From assembly GCF_008642355.1 (NCBI RefSeq), contig NZ_CP029193.1, forward strand, positions 6,038,001-6,102,000: DNA of 64,000 nucleotides. Reading direction: 5' to 3'. The position numbers were made by a program, and so were the translations under genes. Position 1 is the stretch's first letter. Every line of letters starts with the position of its first letter. The notes beneath the pieces are model-generated. The model did no database searches and was not told the DNA's origin. It saw only the letters and a program-made list of their open reading frames with translations. Origin of the DNA: Streptomyces venezuelae (lineage in GTDB: Bacteria > Actinomycetota > Actinomycetes > Streptomycetales > Streptomycetaceae). Below are positions 1-9,390 of the stretch, in pieces.

Positions 1-1080
1 GCCCAGCGCCTCGACACCGACGCCGGCGGCCAGGGCCGTCTCGCCCTGACCCGCCGCTTCCCCAAGGGCGTCGTCCTCGGCATCGCGCCGTTCAACTTCC
101 CGCTGAACCTCTGCGCGCACAAGGTCGCCCCGGCCATCGCCGTCGGCGCGCCGATCATCCTCAAGCCGGCCCCGGCCACCCCGCTCTCCGGCCTGATCCT
201 CGGCGAGCTGCTCGCCGAGACGGACCTGCCGGCCGGTTCGTGGAGCATCCTGCCGGTCGCCAACGACAAGATGCCCGCCCTCGTCCAGGACGAGCGGATG
301 CCGGTCATCTCCTTCACGGGTTCCGAGAAGGTCGGCTACGCGATCATGGACTCGGTGCCGCGCAAGCACTGCACTCTGGAGCTCGGCGGCAACGGCGCGG
401 CCGTCGTCCTCGGCGACTGGTCCTCCGACGAGGACCTCGACTGGGCCGCCTCGCGCATCGCCACGTTCTCCAACTACCAGGGCGGCCAGTCCTGCATCTC
501 CGTGCAGCGGGTCATCGCGGACGCGTCCGTGTACGACCGGCTCGTGCCGCGCGTGGTCAAGGCCGTCGAGGCCCAGGTCACCGGCGACCCGTCCGACCCG
601 GCGACCGAGGTCGGCCCGCTCGTCAACGAGGACGCCGCGAAGCGCGTGGAGTCCTGGGTCGACGAGGCGGCGAAGGCGGGCGCCAAGATCCTGACCGGCG
701 GCAAGCGCGACGGCGCCTCGTACGCGCCGACCGTCCTCGCCGACGTACCGGCCGACACCACGATCGCCTGCGAGGAGGTCTTCGGCCCCGTCCTCACCCT
801 GAAGAAGGTGAACGGCGAGACCGAGGCGTTCGACGCCGTCAACGACTCCAAGTACGGCCTCCAGGCGGGCGTCTTCACGCACGACCTGCAGACCGCCTTC
901 CGCGCGCACCGCGAGCTCGAGGTCGGCGGCGTGGTCATCGGCGACGCCCCCTCCTACCGCGCCGACCAGATGCCGTACGGCGGCGTGAAGCAGTCCGGCG
1001 TGGGCCGTGAGGGCGTGCGCTTCGCGATGGACGACTACACGTACGAGCGCGTCATGGTCCTGACGGGCCTCGCCCTGTAG
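1..1080 (+). CDS. Aldehyde dehydrogenase family protein (5' end outside window)
   Basis: An NAD(P)-dependent oxidation of an aldehyde to its acid is expected. The open frame runs from base 1, so the N-terminus lies upstream. Seen in the translation: the cofactor-side segment APFNFPLN followed by LKPAPATP, the SFTGSEKVG turn, the general-base region LELGGNGA, the catalytic cysteine in GGQSCISVQ (around base 490), and the late EEVFGPVL and PYGGVKQSGVGREG motifs. All are standard for the ALDH superfamily, so the enzyme looks intact. Substrate cannot be told. A strong hairpin follows the stop, so it probably ends its own transcript. Confidence 0.93.
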   Translation, partial: AQRLDTDAGGQGRLALTRRFPKGVVLGIAPFNFPLNLCAHKVAPAIAVGAPIILKPAPATPLSGLILGELLAETDLPAGSWSILPVANDKMPALVQDERMPVISFTGSEKVGYAIMDSVPRKHCTLELGGNGAAVVLGDWSSDEDLDWAASRIATFSNYQGGQSCISVQRVIADASVYDRLVPRVVKAVEAQVTGDPSDPATEVGPLVNEDAAKRVESWVDEAAKAGAKILTGGKRDGASYAPTVLADVPADTTIACEEVFGPVLTLKKVNGETEAFDAVNDSKYGLQAGVFTHDLQTAFRAHRELEVGGVVIGDAPSYRADQMPYGGVKQSGVGREGVRFAMDDYTYERVMVLTGLAL

Positions 1081-1092
1081 GACCGAGCGTCC

Positions 1093-1130
1093 CGAGACCG
1101 GCCGCGTCCGAGACCGGCCGCGTCCGAGAC
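1093..1130. repeat. 16-bp tandem repeat after ALDH gene
   Basis: The unit CGAGACCGGCCGCGTC occurs twice head to tail (1093-1108, 1109-1124), and a third partial copy follows. It sits directly between the ALDH stop codon and the terminator hairpin. No function can be assigned. Confidence 0.8.
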
Positions 1131-1169
1131 CAACGGCCGGAGCCCACTGTGCGGGGGCTCCGGCCGTTG
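1131..1169 (+). terminator. Hairpin terminator after ALDH gene
   Basis: A perfect 15-bp stem (1131-1145 with 1155-1169) encloses a 9-base loop. There is no U-tract, which is usual in Streptomyces. It lies about 50 bases after the aldehyde dehydrogenase stop. Confidence 0.8.
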
Positions 1170-1270
1170 TCGTACACCCCGCCCCGCCTCCGTGAGCCCG
1201 CCTGGTGGTGCTGACACCAGGCTCGGCACGCTCTCCCCACCCGCCTCCCCGCGCCCCCACCGTGGTCCCC

Positions 1271-2152
1271 ATGGACCGACACACCACCCTCGTCACCGGC
1301 GCGACCCAGGGCCTCGGCCGCGGCATCGCGCTCGACCTCGCCACCCGCGGCCACGCCGTCCTCCTGCACGGCCGCGACCGGACCCGGCTCGACGCCGTCG
1401 CGGCGGAGGTGCGCAAGCACGCGCCGGGCGCCCCCGTCCGCACCTACCTCGCCGATCTCGCCGACCTCGACCAGGTGCGCGCGCTGGCCGCCGAGATCTC
1501 CGCCGCCGAACCCCGGCTCGACGGGCTCGTCAACAACGCCGTCGCGGGCGGCGGCGCCGAGCCCCTCCGGCGGGAGTTCAGCGCCCAGGGCCACGAGCTG
1601 CGGTTCGCCGTGAACCACCTCGCGCCCTACGCACTCGTCCGCGGCCTGCTGCCCCTGCTCACCGCGTCCGCGCCCGCCCGCGTCGTCAACGTGGCCTCCA
1701 TCGGGCAGGAAGCGGTGGACTTCGACGACGTCATGCTGGAGCACGGCTATGAGGGGCTGCGCGCCTACTGCCGCAGCAAGGTCGCCATGATCATGACGAC
1801 CTTCGAGCTCGGCGTCGAACTGGAAGGCACCGGCGTCACCGTGAACGCCCTCCATCCGGCGCACCTGATGGACACGGAGGGCGTGCGGGCGTACGGCCTC
1901 GCCCCGCTCGTCGGCGTGGAGGAAGGGGTGCGGCCCACCGTGCGGCTCCTCGTCGATCCCGAACTCGACGGCACGACCGGCCGCTACTTCGACCAGTACA
2001 CCGACACGCGCGCCCACGAGCAGGCGTACGACACCGGGGCGAGGGCACGCCTGATGGAGCTGACCCACCGTCTCCTCGGCCTTCCCCGGTGGAGCGATGG
2101 CTGCGCGAGGACTGGCAGGAGCGGGGCGAATCGGGTACCAACGATCCAGTAG
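1271..2152 (+). CDS. Short-chain dehydrogenase/reductase
   Basis: A 293-residue classical SDR, a cytoplasmic NAD(P)(H)-dependent oxidoreductase. The glycine-rich cofactor motif TGATQGLG is at residues 9-16, NNA at 88-90 (usually NNAG; here NNAV), the catalytic serine at about 143 in VASIG, and Tyr166/Lys170 in YCRSK. I chose the ATG at 1271 because it puts the cofactor motif at its usual distance from the N-terminus; the frame is open further upstream but nothing there looks like SDR sequence. About 25 residues after LLGLPRW form an unusual basic tail. Substrate unknown. Confidence 0.88.
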   Translation: MDRHTTLVTGATQGLGRGIALDLATRGHAVLLHGRDRTRLDAVAAEVRKHAPGAPVRTYLADLADLDQVRALAAEISAAEPRLDGLVNNAVAGGGAEPLRREFSAQGHELRFAVNHLAPYALVRGLLPLLTASAPARVVNVASIGQEAVDFDDVMLEHGYEGLRAYCRSKVAMIMTTFELGVELEGTGVTVNALHPAHLMDTEGVRAYGLAPLVGVEEGVRPTVRLLVDPELDGTTGRYFDQYTDTRAHEQAYDTGARARLMELTHRLLGLPRWSDGCARTGRSGANRVPTIQ

Positions 2153-2229
2153 CACCAGTCAGTAACCGACCGGGTCACGATCGGGCCGACCGGCCCGACG
2201 GCCCCACTCCGCGGCGAGGTGAGCTCCTC

Positions 2230-4173
2230 ATGTCCGCACCAACCTCCAAACCGTCCGTGAGCGAACGCGAGGCCCGGCAGGTCGCCGAGGCCGCCCGCGA
2301 GCAGGACTGGCGCAAGCCCAGCTTCGCCAAGGAACTCTTCCTCGGGCGATTCCGGCTCGACCTCGTCCACCCGCACCCGATGCCGCCCGACGAGGACGCG
2401 CAGCGCGGCGAGGAGTTCCTCGCCAAGCTCCGCGACTTCTGCGAGACGAAGATCGACTCAGCGCGCATCGAGCGCGAGGCGAAGATCCCCGACGAGGTGC
2501 TCAACGGCCTCAAGGAGCTCGGCGCCCTCGGCATGAAGATCGACACGAAGTACGGCGGACTCGGTCTCACGCAGGTGTACTACAACAAGGCCCTCGCCCT
2601 GGTCGGCTCCGCCAACCCGGCGGTCGGCGCGTTGCTCTCCGCGCATCAGTCGATCGGCGTACCGCAGCCCCTGAAGATCTTCGGCACGCAGGAGCAGAAG
2701 GACGCGTTCCTGCCGCGCTGTGCCCGTACCGACATCACCGCGTTCCTGCTCACCGAGCCCGACGTCGGCTCCGACCCGGCGCGCCTCGCCACCACGGCGG
2801 TGCCCGACGGCGACGACTACGTGCTCGACGGCGTGAAACTGTGGACCACGAACGGCGTCGTCGCCGACCTGCTGGTCGTCATGGCGCGGGTGCCGAAGTC
2901 CGAGGGACACAAGGGCGGCATCACCGCGTTCGTCGTCGAGGCGGCGTCCGAGGGCGTCACCGTGGAGAACCGCAACGCGTTCATGGGCCTGCGCGGCCTG
3001 GAGAACGGTGTGACCCGCTTCCACAACGTACGGGTCCCCGCCGCCCACCGCATCGGATCCGAGGGCGCCGGCCTCAAGATCGCGCTCACCACCCTCAACA
3101 CCGGGCGGCTCTCGCTGCCCGCCATGTGCGTCGGCGCGGGCAAGTGGTGTCTGAAGATCGCCCGCGAGTGGTCGGCCGCCCGGGAGCAGTGGGGCAAGCC
3201 CGTCGCGTTCCACGAGGCGGTCGGCTCGAAGATCTCCTTCATCGCGGCGACGACGTTCGCGCTGGAGGCCGTCCTCGACCTGTCCTCGCAGATGGCCGAC
3301 GAGGACCGCAACGACATCCGCATCGAGGCGGCCCTCGCCAAGCTGTACGGCTCCGAGATGGCGTGCCTGATGGCCGACGAGCTCGTCCAGATCCGCGGCG
3401 GCCGCGGCTTCGAGACCGCCGAGTCCCTCGCGGCCCGCGGCGAACGCGCCGTCCCCGCCGAGCAGGTCCTGCGCGACCTGCGCATCAACCGCATCTTCGA
3501 GGGCTCCACCGAGATCATGCACCTGCTGATCGCCCGCGAAGCGGTGGACGCCCACCTGAAGGTCGCGGGCGACCTCATCGACCCCGACAAGACCCTCTCC
3601 GACAAGGCGAAGGCGGGCGCGCGGGCCGGCGGCTTCTACGCCAAGTGGCTGCCGAAACTGGTGGCGGGGCCGGGGCAACTCCCGCGCTCGTACGCCGAGT
3701 TCCACCCCGAGGGCCACGCCGACCTCTCCGGTCACCTGCGCTACGTCGAGCGGAGTGCCCGCAAGCTGGCCCGCTCCACCTTCTACGCCATGTCCCGTTG
3801 GCAGGGGAAGATGGAGACCAAGCAGGGCTTCCTCGGCCGGATCGTCGACATCGGCGCCGAACTGTTCGCGATGAGCGCGGCGTGCGTACGCGCCGAACTC
3901 CTGCGCACCACCGAGGACCACGGACGCGAGGCGTACCAACTGGCCGACGCCTTCTGCCGCCAGTCCCGCATCCGGGTCGAGGAACTCTTCGGCCGGCTGT
4001 GGACCAACACCGACGACCTGGACCGCAAGGTCGTCAAGGGCGTTCTGTCGGGGACGTACACCTGGCTGGAGGAAGGGGTCGTCGACCCCTCCGGTGACGG
4101 CCCGTGGATCGCGGACACCGCGCTGCCCGCGACGCCGCGGCCCGATGTGCGCAGGGTGATCGAGGAGCAGTGA
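2230..4173 (+). CDS. Acyl-CoA dehydrogenase with long C-terminal extension
   Basis: A 647-residue FAD-dependent acyl-CoA dehydrogenase, catalysing alpha,beta-dehydrogenation of an acyl-CoA as in beta-oxidation. Seen: the LLTEPDVGSDPARL flavin/substrate motif (about residues 173-187), LWTTNG (about 203), the RxxxxxWGKPV segment, and the RIFEGSTEI motif around residue 423, which carries the usual catalytic glutamate. Classical family members are near 380-400 residues; this one has roughly 210 extra C-terminal residues, as in some large FadE-type proteins. The ATG at 2230 has a GAGGTG ribosome site about 8 bases upstream. It stands alone, followed by a pseudogene on the other strand. Confidence 0.9.
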   Translation: MSAPTSKPSVSEREARQVAEAAREQDWRKPSFAKELFLGRFRLDLVHPHPMPPDEDAQRGEEFLAKLRDFCETKIDSARIEREAKIPDEVLNGLKELGALGMKIDTKYGGLGLTQVYYNKALALVGSANPAVGALLSAHQSIGVPQPLKIFGTQEQKDAFLPRCARTDITAFLLTEPDVGSDPARLATTAVPDGDDYVLDGVKLWTTNGVVADLLVVMARVPKSEGHKGGITAFVVEAASEGVTVENRNAFMGLRGLENGVTRFHNVRVPAAHRIGSEGAGLKIALTTLNTGRLSLPAMCVGAGKWCLKIAREWSAAREQWGKPVAFHEAVGSKISFIAATTFALEAVLDLSSQMADEDRNDIRIEAALAKLYGSEMACLMADELVQIRGGRGFETAESLAARGERAVPAEQVLRDLRINRIFEGSTEIMHLLIAREAVDAHLKVAGDLIDPDKTLSDKAKAGARAGGFYAKWLPKLVAGPGQLPRSYAEFHPEGHADLSGHLRYVERSARKLARSTFYAMSRWQGKMETKQGFLGRIVDIGAELFAMSAACVRAELLRTTEDHGREAYQLADAFCRQSRIRVEELFGRLWTNTDDLDRKVVKGVLSGTYTWLEEGVVDPSGDGPWIADTALPATPRPDVRRVIEEQ

Positions 4174-4192
4174 TCCGGCATGGTGGCGGCGG

Positions 4193-4720
4193 TCAGCCGA
4201 GCGCCGGCTGGTGCAGGGCCGCGAGCGCGCCGTCGATGGCGCGCGGCTGCGGTTTCCCCGAGGCGTCCGGCTTGTTCCACCGCACGAGGTTGACGGCGAG
4301 AGTCATCTGACGCCGGCCGTCGGCACTGGTCCGGGACGTCGTCCCGGCGCCCCGGACCGTGCCCTCGTGCCCCCCCGTACACGCGGCCGCCCCGGAGCCT
4401 CGGTCCGCGTCGGGCCGAACCCGTAGTCGAGCGTTTCGCCCGCCGTCCAGAACGCGCACTGGGCCCGTGCGCTGCATCTGCGCGAGGGACTTCCGGTCGA
4501 CGACACGGCCGTCGATCAGCTCGCGGAAGAAGTGGTCGAGGTCCGCGACGGTCGACCCGTGTCCCGGCCGGGAACGACGTGTCGCGCACTCCGGGGGCGT
4601 CGCGCTTGCGGGCTCCAAGCGGCCGGTGCGGCCGTTGCGGCCATGTTCGGGGAGCACCCGTGCCGAGATCGTCCGCCGTCCGTCCCGCCTTGAAGACGCG
4701 CCGCCCGGCGCCAACCCCGG
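4193..4720 (-). pseudogene. Decayed serine hydrolase (class C beta-lactamase / D-Ala-D-Ala carboxypeptidase family) fragment
   Basis: On the minus strand, pieces of one protein family appear in order but in different frames. A segment [10 protein letters not shown] comes first. [16 protein letters not shown] with [10 protein letters not shown] follows in a second frame. [15 protein letters not shown] is in a third. [14 protein letters not shown] and [16 protein letters not shown], in the second frame again, lead to a stop at 4193. These match the C-terminal half of the serine beta-lactamase/DD-peptidase fold as I know it. The SxxK nucleophile region and the N-terminal half are missing. At least two frameshifts and an internal deletion are needed to join the pieces. 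I infer a dead remnant; exact limits are approximate. Confidence 0.72.
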
Positions 4721-4766
4721 TAAATCGTTTGGAGCGGGGGCGCGGCGCTCCTACGGTGACCCGGTG

Positions 4767-5294
4767 ATGACCCAGGTGATCGTTCTCAACGGTGGTTCCA
4801 GTTCGGGGAAGACCGGGATCGTGCGGTGTCTGCAGTCGGTCCTGCCGGAGCCGTGGCTGGCCCTCGGCGCCGACACGCTGGTCGCCGCGATGCCCGCGTC
4901 CCTGCGGTCCTCGGACGGCGGCATCGAGTTCGCGGCCGACGGCACGGTGAGCGTGGGGGAGGAGTTCCGGACCCTGGAGGCGGCGTGGATCGAGGGGGTC
5001 GCCGCGATGGCCCGCGCGGGTGCCCGCATCATCGTCGACGAGATCTTCCTCGGCGGCGGGGAGTCGCAGCGGCGCTGGCGGAAGGCCCTGGACGGGCTGC
5101 CGGTGCTCTGGGTCGGCGTCCGGTGCGACGCCGCGGTCGCCGAGGCCCGCGGGATCGCCCGCGGTGACCGGGCCGCCGGGATGGCCGCGTCGCAGGCCGA
5201 GGTGGTCCACCGCGGCATGGTCTACGACCTGGAGATCGACACCGCGCACACCGAGTCGATGGAGTGCGCGCGGACCATTGCTGCCGCCGTGTGA
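4767..5294 (+). CDS. Chloramphenicol phosphotransferase-like P-loop kinase
   Basis: A 175-residue protein of the chloramphenicol 3-O-phosphotransferase family. The Walker A GGSSSGKT is at residues 9-16, and Asp36 in LALGADTLV is at the position of the catalytic aspartate known for the S. venezuelae enzyme. The VDEIFLGGG stretch forms the second strand region. ATG 4767 starts the conserved part; the adjacent GTG at 4764 is an alternative. It ends 48 bases before the secA-like gene on the same strand, so cotranscription is possible. Many genomic homologues have unknown natural substrates; true chloramphenicol activity is not implied. Confidence 0.85.
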   Translation: MTQVIVLNGGSSSGKTGIVRCLQSVLPEPWLALGADTLVAAMPASLRSSDGGIEFAADGTVSVGEEFRTLEAAWIEGVAAMARAGARIIVDEIFLGGGESQRRWRKALDGLPVLWVGVRCDAAVAEARGIARGDRAAGMAASQAEVVHRGMVYDLEIDTAHTESMECARTIAAAV

Positions 5295-5342
5295 CCCAGC
5301 CCACAATGGGCGGACCGGCCGGCGAGCCAGGGAGGGGTCATC

Positions 5343-8066
5343 ATGTCCGTCCTCAGGCTGGACCGGCTCACCGGCAGGATCATGCGCGCGGGCGAGGGCC
5401 GGATGCTGCGCAGGCTCGAACGCGTCAGGGACCAGGTCAACTCCGTCGAGGGCGAGATCGAGCGGCTCTCCGACGCCGAACTCCGCGCTTCAACCGACGA
5501 GTACAAGGAGCGGTACGCCGACGGGGAGAGCCTCGACGCGCTGCTCCCGGAGGCCTTCGCGACCGTCCGCGAGACGGCACGGCGCGTCCTCGGCATGCGC
5601 CACTTCGACGTCCAGGTCATGGGCGGCGCGGCCCTCCACCTCGGCAACATCGCGGAGATGCAGACGGGCGAGGGGAAGACCCTCTCCGCCACGCTGCCCG
5701 CGTATCTGAACGCCCTCACCGGCAAGGGGGTCCACCTCGTCACGGTCAACGACTACCTGGCCGAGCGCGACGCCCGCTGGATGGGCCGCGCCTACCGATT
5801 CCTCGGTCTGACCGTCGGTGTCATCAAGGCGGACATGAGCCCGGACGAACGCCGTGCCGCGTACGCCTGCGACATCACGTACGGCACGAACAACGAATTC
5901 GGCTTCGACTACCTGCGCGACAACATGGCCTGGTCGAAGAGCGAACTGGTGCAGCGCGGGCACCACTTCGCGATCGTCGACGAAGCGGACTCCATCCTCA
6001 TCGACGAGGCCCGCACTCCTCTGATCATCTCGGGCCCGGCCGACCAGCCGACGCACTGGTACGCGTTCTTCGCCGACGCCGTCCGCAGAATGCGGGGCGT
6101 CGCGATCCAGGAAGAGAAGTACACGGCGCCGCAGCGCAAAATGGAACTCGCGGAACTGCGCGCCGCGTACGACTACGAGTACGACCCGAAGAAACGCACC
6201 GTGGCCGTACTGGACAGCGGCGTCGAATTCCTCGAGGACCAGCTGGGCATCGACAACTTCTACGACTCCGCCCACACCTCGCTCATAGGTCAGCTGCACA
6301 ACGCTCTCAAGGCGAAGGAACACTTCAAGAAGGACAAGGACTACGTCGTCACCGACGGGGAAGTCCTGATCGTCGACGAGCACACCGGACGCATCCTCGC
6401 GGGACGCCGCTACAGCGAAGGCGTCCACCAGGCCATCGAGGCCAAGGAGGGCGTGGAGATCAAGGACGAGAACCAGACGCTCGCCACGATCACCCTCCAG
6501 AATTTCTTCCGCCTCTACGAAAAACTCGCCGGAATGACCGGCACGGCCATGACGGAAGCCGCCGAATTCCACCAGATCTACCAACTCCACGTCGTGCCGA
6601 TCCCCACCAACAAGCCGATGATCCGGGCCGACCGGCCCGACGTGATCTACCGCGACGAGTCCGTCAAATTCGAGGCGGTCGTCGCCGACATCATCGAGCA
6701 GCACGGCACCGGCCAGCCGATCCTGGTCGGCACCGTCTCCGTCGCGAAGTCCGAGCACCTCTCCGCCCTGCTCACCCGGCGCGGCGTCCCGCACGAGGTG
6801 CTCAACGCCAAGAACCACCTGCGCGAGGCGCAGATCGTCGCGCAGGCCGGCCGCAAGGGCGCCGTCACCGTCGCCACGAACATGGCGGGCCGTGGCACCG
6901 ACATCATGCTCGGCGGAAACCCCGAGGCCATGGCCGAGGCGGAGCTCCGGGCGGACGGCCGCACCCCCGAGGACGCCCCGGACGGCTACCGCACGGCCCT
7001 CGACCGCATCGCCGCCGCGGCCGCCGCCGAGCACGACGAGGTCACCGCCCTCGGCGGGCTCTACGTCCTCGGCACCGAACGCCACGAGTCGCGCCGCATC
7101 GACAACCAGCTGCGCGGCCGCTCGGGCCGCCAGGGCGACCCCGGCCGCTCCCGCTTCTACCTCTCGCTCGGCGACGACCTGATGCGTCTGTTCCGCGCCG
7201 AACTCGTCGAACGCGTCATGCTCATGGCCAACGTCCCCGGTGACGTGCCCATCGAGAACAAGATGGTGACCCGCGCCATCGCCTCCGCACAGTCCCAGGT
7301 CGAACAGCACCACTTCGAGACCCGCAAGAACGTCCTCAAGTACGACGAGGTCCTCAACCGCCAGCGGGGCCTCATCTACCAGGAACGGCGCCGCGTCCTC
7401 GAGGGCGAGGACCTGCGCGAACAGATGCACCACTTCATGGCCGACACCATCGACGCGTACGTCGCCGCCGAGACCGCCGACGGCTTCGCCGAGGAGTGGG
7501 ACCTGGAACGGCTCTGGACCGCCTGCCGCCTGCTCTACCCCGCCCGCGTCACCACCGACGACCTCGACCGGAAGGCGGGCGGTCGCGCCGAGGTCACCCC
7601 ACTGCTGATCGCCGAGACCCTGACCGACGACATCCACGCCCGCTACGAGGAACGCGAGCGGGCCCTCGGCCCCGACGCCATGCGCGAACTGGAACGCCGC
7701 GTGGTGCTCTCCGTCCTCGACCGCAAATGGCGCGAGCACCTGTACGAGATGGACTATCTCCAGGAGGGCATCTGGATGCGCTCCTACCTCGGCAGGGACC
7801 CCCTGTTCGAGTTCCAGCGCGAGGGCTTCGACCTGTTCACCGCCATGATGGACGCCATCAAGGAGGAGTCCGTCGGCTACCTCTTCAACCTGGACGTCCG
7901 CGCCGAAAGCCTGGAGGCGCGCAAGACCGACGGCCAACTCCGCTTCAGCGCACCGACGATGGACACCGCGGAGGGCGTCCAGGAGGGCGAATTCGACACC
8001 CGCGACGACCTGCGCGACACGTCCCGCGACCACCCCCGTCACCCCTCCCGCGACGAGAAGGAGTGA
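5343..8066 (+). CDS. Preprotein translocase ATPase SecA, probable second (accessory) copy
   Basis: A 907-residue SecA motor that would push unfolded precursors through SecYEG. Seen: [10 protein letters not shown] linker region, MQTGEGKTL (Walker A, residues 107-115), [29 protein letters not shown] (Walker B/DEAD), NMAGRGTDI and [17 protein letters not shown] with [13 protein letters not shown]. All ATPase and helicase motifs are intact. The C-terminus ends in a short charged tail, DEKE, with no CxCxS(x)nC(H/C) zinc motif. That absence, and the location next to dxr, suggest a paralogue and not the housekeeping SecA. ATG 5343 is chosen because MSVLRL begins like other SecA proteins. Confidence 0.92.
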   Translation: MSVLRLDRLTGRIMRAGEGRMLRRLERVRDQVNSVEGEIERLSDAELRASTDEYKERYADGESLDALLPEAFATVRETARRVLGMRHFDVQVMGGAALHLGNIAEMQTGEGKTLSATLPAYLNALTGKGVHLVTVNDYLAERDARWMGRAYRFLGLTVGVIKADMSPDERRAAYACDITYGTNNEFGFDYLRDNMAWSKSELVQRGHHFAIVDEADSILIDEARTPLIISGPADQPTHWYAFFADAVRRMRGVAIQEEKYTAPQRKMELAELRAAYDYEYDPKKRTVAVLDSGVEFLEDQLGIDNFYDSAHTSLIGQLHNALKAKEHFKKDKDYVVTDGEVLIVDEHTGRILAGRRYSEGVHQAIEAKEGVEIKDENQTLATITLQNFFRLYEKLAGMTGTAMTEAAEFHQIYQLHVVPIPTNKPMIRADRPDVIYRDESVKFEAVVADIIEQHGTGQPILVGTVSVAKSEHLSALLTRRGVPHEVLNAKNHLREAQIVAQAGRKGAVTVATNMAGRGTDIMLGGNPEAMAEAELRADGRTPEDAPDGYRTALDRIAAAAAAEHDEVTALGGLYVLGTERHESRRIDNQLRGRSGRQGDPGRSRFYLSLGDDLMRLFRAELVERVMLMANVPGDVPIENKMVTRAIASAQSQVEQHHFETRKNVLKYDEVLNRQRGLIYQERRRVLEGEDLREQMHHFMADTIDAYVAAETADGFAEEWDLERLWTACRLLYPARVTTDDLDRKAGGRAEVTPLLIAETLTDDIHARYEERERALGPDAMRELERRVVLSVLDRKWREHLYEMDYLQEGIWMRSYLGRDPLFEFQREGFDLFTAMMDAIKEESVGYLFNLDVRAESLEARKTDGQLRFSAPTMDTAEGVQEGEFDTRDDLRDTSRDHPRHPSRDEKE

Positions 8067-8121
8067 CCCCGATCGGGCACGCCCTGTCGGGCCGGGCCCG
8101 GGATACGGCCACAATAGGGGG

Positions 8122-9390
8122 ATGAGCGACAGCCCATCCCCCCTCGCCGACCCGCATCTCGTCTTCGACCCCCTGACGGGCGACGGACCGCGGGACATCG
8201 TGATCCTCGGCTCCACGGGCTCGATCGGCACCCAGGCCATCGACCTCGTCCTGCGCAACCCCGACCGCTTCCGCGTCACGGCGCTCTCCGCCGCGGGCGG
8301 CCGCGTCGGCCTCCTCGCCGAGCAGGCGCGCAGGCTGCGGGCCGGGACCGTCGCGGTCGCCGACGAGAAGGCCGTACCGGCACTGCGCGAGGCCCTGAAG
8401 GGGCAGTACGCCGCGGGGGAGCGGCTCCCCGAGATCCTGGCCGGACCCGACGCCGCTGCGGAGCTCGCCGCGTCCGCCTGCCACACCGTCCTCAACGGGA
8501 TCACCGGCTCCATCGGCCTCGCGCCGACACTCGCCGCCCTCGAAGCGGGCCGCACCCTCGCGCTCGCCAACAAGGAATCCCTCATCGTCGGCGGGCCCCT
8601 CGTCAAGGCGCTCGCCAAGCCCGGCCAGATCATCCCGGTGGACTCCGAGCACGCCGCGCTCTTCCAGGCGCTGGCCGCCGGCACGCGCGCCGACGTACGC
8701 AAACTGGTCGTCACCGCCTCCGGCGGCCCCTTCCGGGGACGTACGAAGGCCGACCTGGCCGACGTCACCCCCGAGGACGCGCTGGCGCACCCCACCTGGG
8801 CCATGGGCCCGGTCATCACCGTCAACTCCGCGACGCTGGTCAACAAGGGTCTCGAGGTCATCGAGGCACACCTGCTCTACGACATCCCCTTCGATCGCAT
8901 CGAGGTCGTCGTCCACCCCCAGTCGTACGTCCACTCCATGGTGGAGTTCACCGACGGCTCGACCCTCGCCCAGGCCACCCCGCCCGACATGCGCGGCCCC
9001 ATCGCCATCGGTCTCGGCTGGCCCGAGCGCGTCCCCGACGCCGCCCCCGCCTTCGACTGGACCAAGGCGTCGAGCTGGGAATTCTTCCCCCTCGACAACG
9101 ACGCGTTCCCGTCGGTCGGGCTCGCCCGGCGCGTCGGGGAACTCGCGGGCACGGCCCCGGCGGTGTTCAATGCCGCCAACGAGGAGTGCGTGGACGCGTT
9201 CCTGAAGGGCGCCCTGCCCTTCAACGGCATCATGGAGACGGTCACGAGGACGGTGGAGGAACACGAGACCGCCGTCACCGGCGGTCCTGGAACCCCCCTG
9301 ACCGTCGCGGACGTCCTCGAGGCGGAGACCTGGGCGCGTGCCCGGGCACGCGAACTGGCAGCGAAGACGACCGCGGAGGCCCGTGCATGA
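8122..9390 (+). CDS. dxr: 1-deoxy-D-xylulose 5-phosphate reductoisomerase
   Basis: Converts DXP to 2-C-methyl-D-erythritol 4-phosphate with NADPH, the first committed step of the MEP isoprenoid pathway; cytoplasmic, metal-dependent. 422 residues. Seen: NADPH motif GSTGSIG (residues 30-36), [11 protein letters not shown], the metal-binding [11 protein letters not shown], the flexible-loop ASGGPF, HPTWAMG, and [12 protein letters not shown]. The N-terminus carries about 25 residues before the core. Its TGA overlaps the ATG of the following protease gene (ATGA at 9387-9390), indicating coupling. ispG, a later pathway step, is two genes downstream. Confidence 0.97.
   Translation: MSDSPSPLADPHLVFDPLTGDGPRDIVILGSTGSIGTQAIDLVLRNPDRFRVTALSAAGGRVGLLAEQARRLRAGTVAVADEKAVPALREALKGQYAAGERLPEILAGPDAAAELAASACHTVLNGITGSIGLAPTLAALEAGRTLALANKESLIVGGPLVKALAKPGQIIPVDSEHAALFQALAAGTRADVRKLVVTASGGPFRGRTKADLADVTPEDALAHPTWAMGPVITVNSATLVNKGLEVIEAHLLYDIPFDRIEVVVHPQSYVHSMVEFTDGSTLAQATPPDMRGPIAIGLGWPERVPDAAPAFDWTKASSWEFFPLDNDAFPSVGLARRVGELAGTAPAVFNAANEECVDAFLKGALPFNGIMETVTRTVEEHETAVTGGPGTPLTVADVLEAETWARARARELAAKTTAEARA

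Noticed and set aside
5490..8861. A 1123-codon open frame on the minus strand across the secA-like gene and the start of dxr
   Set aside because: It is the antisense shadow of two clearly recognisable genes; the product is Val/Gly/Asp/Arg-rich with no family features. Long antisense frames are expected at this GC content.
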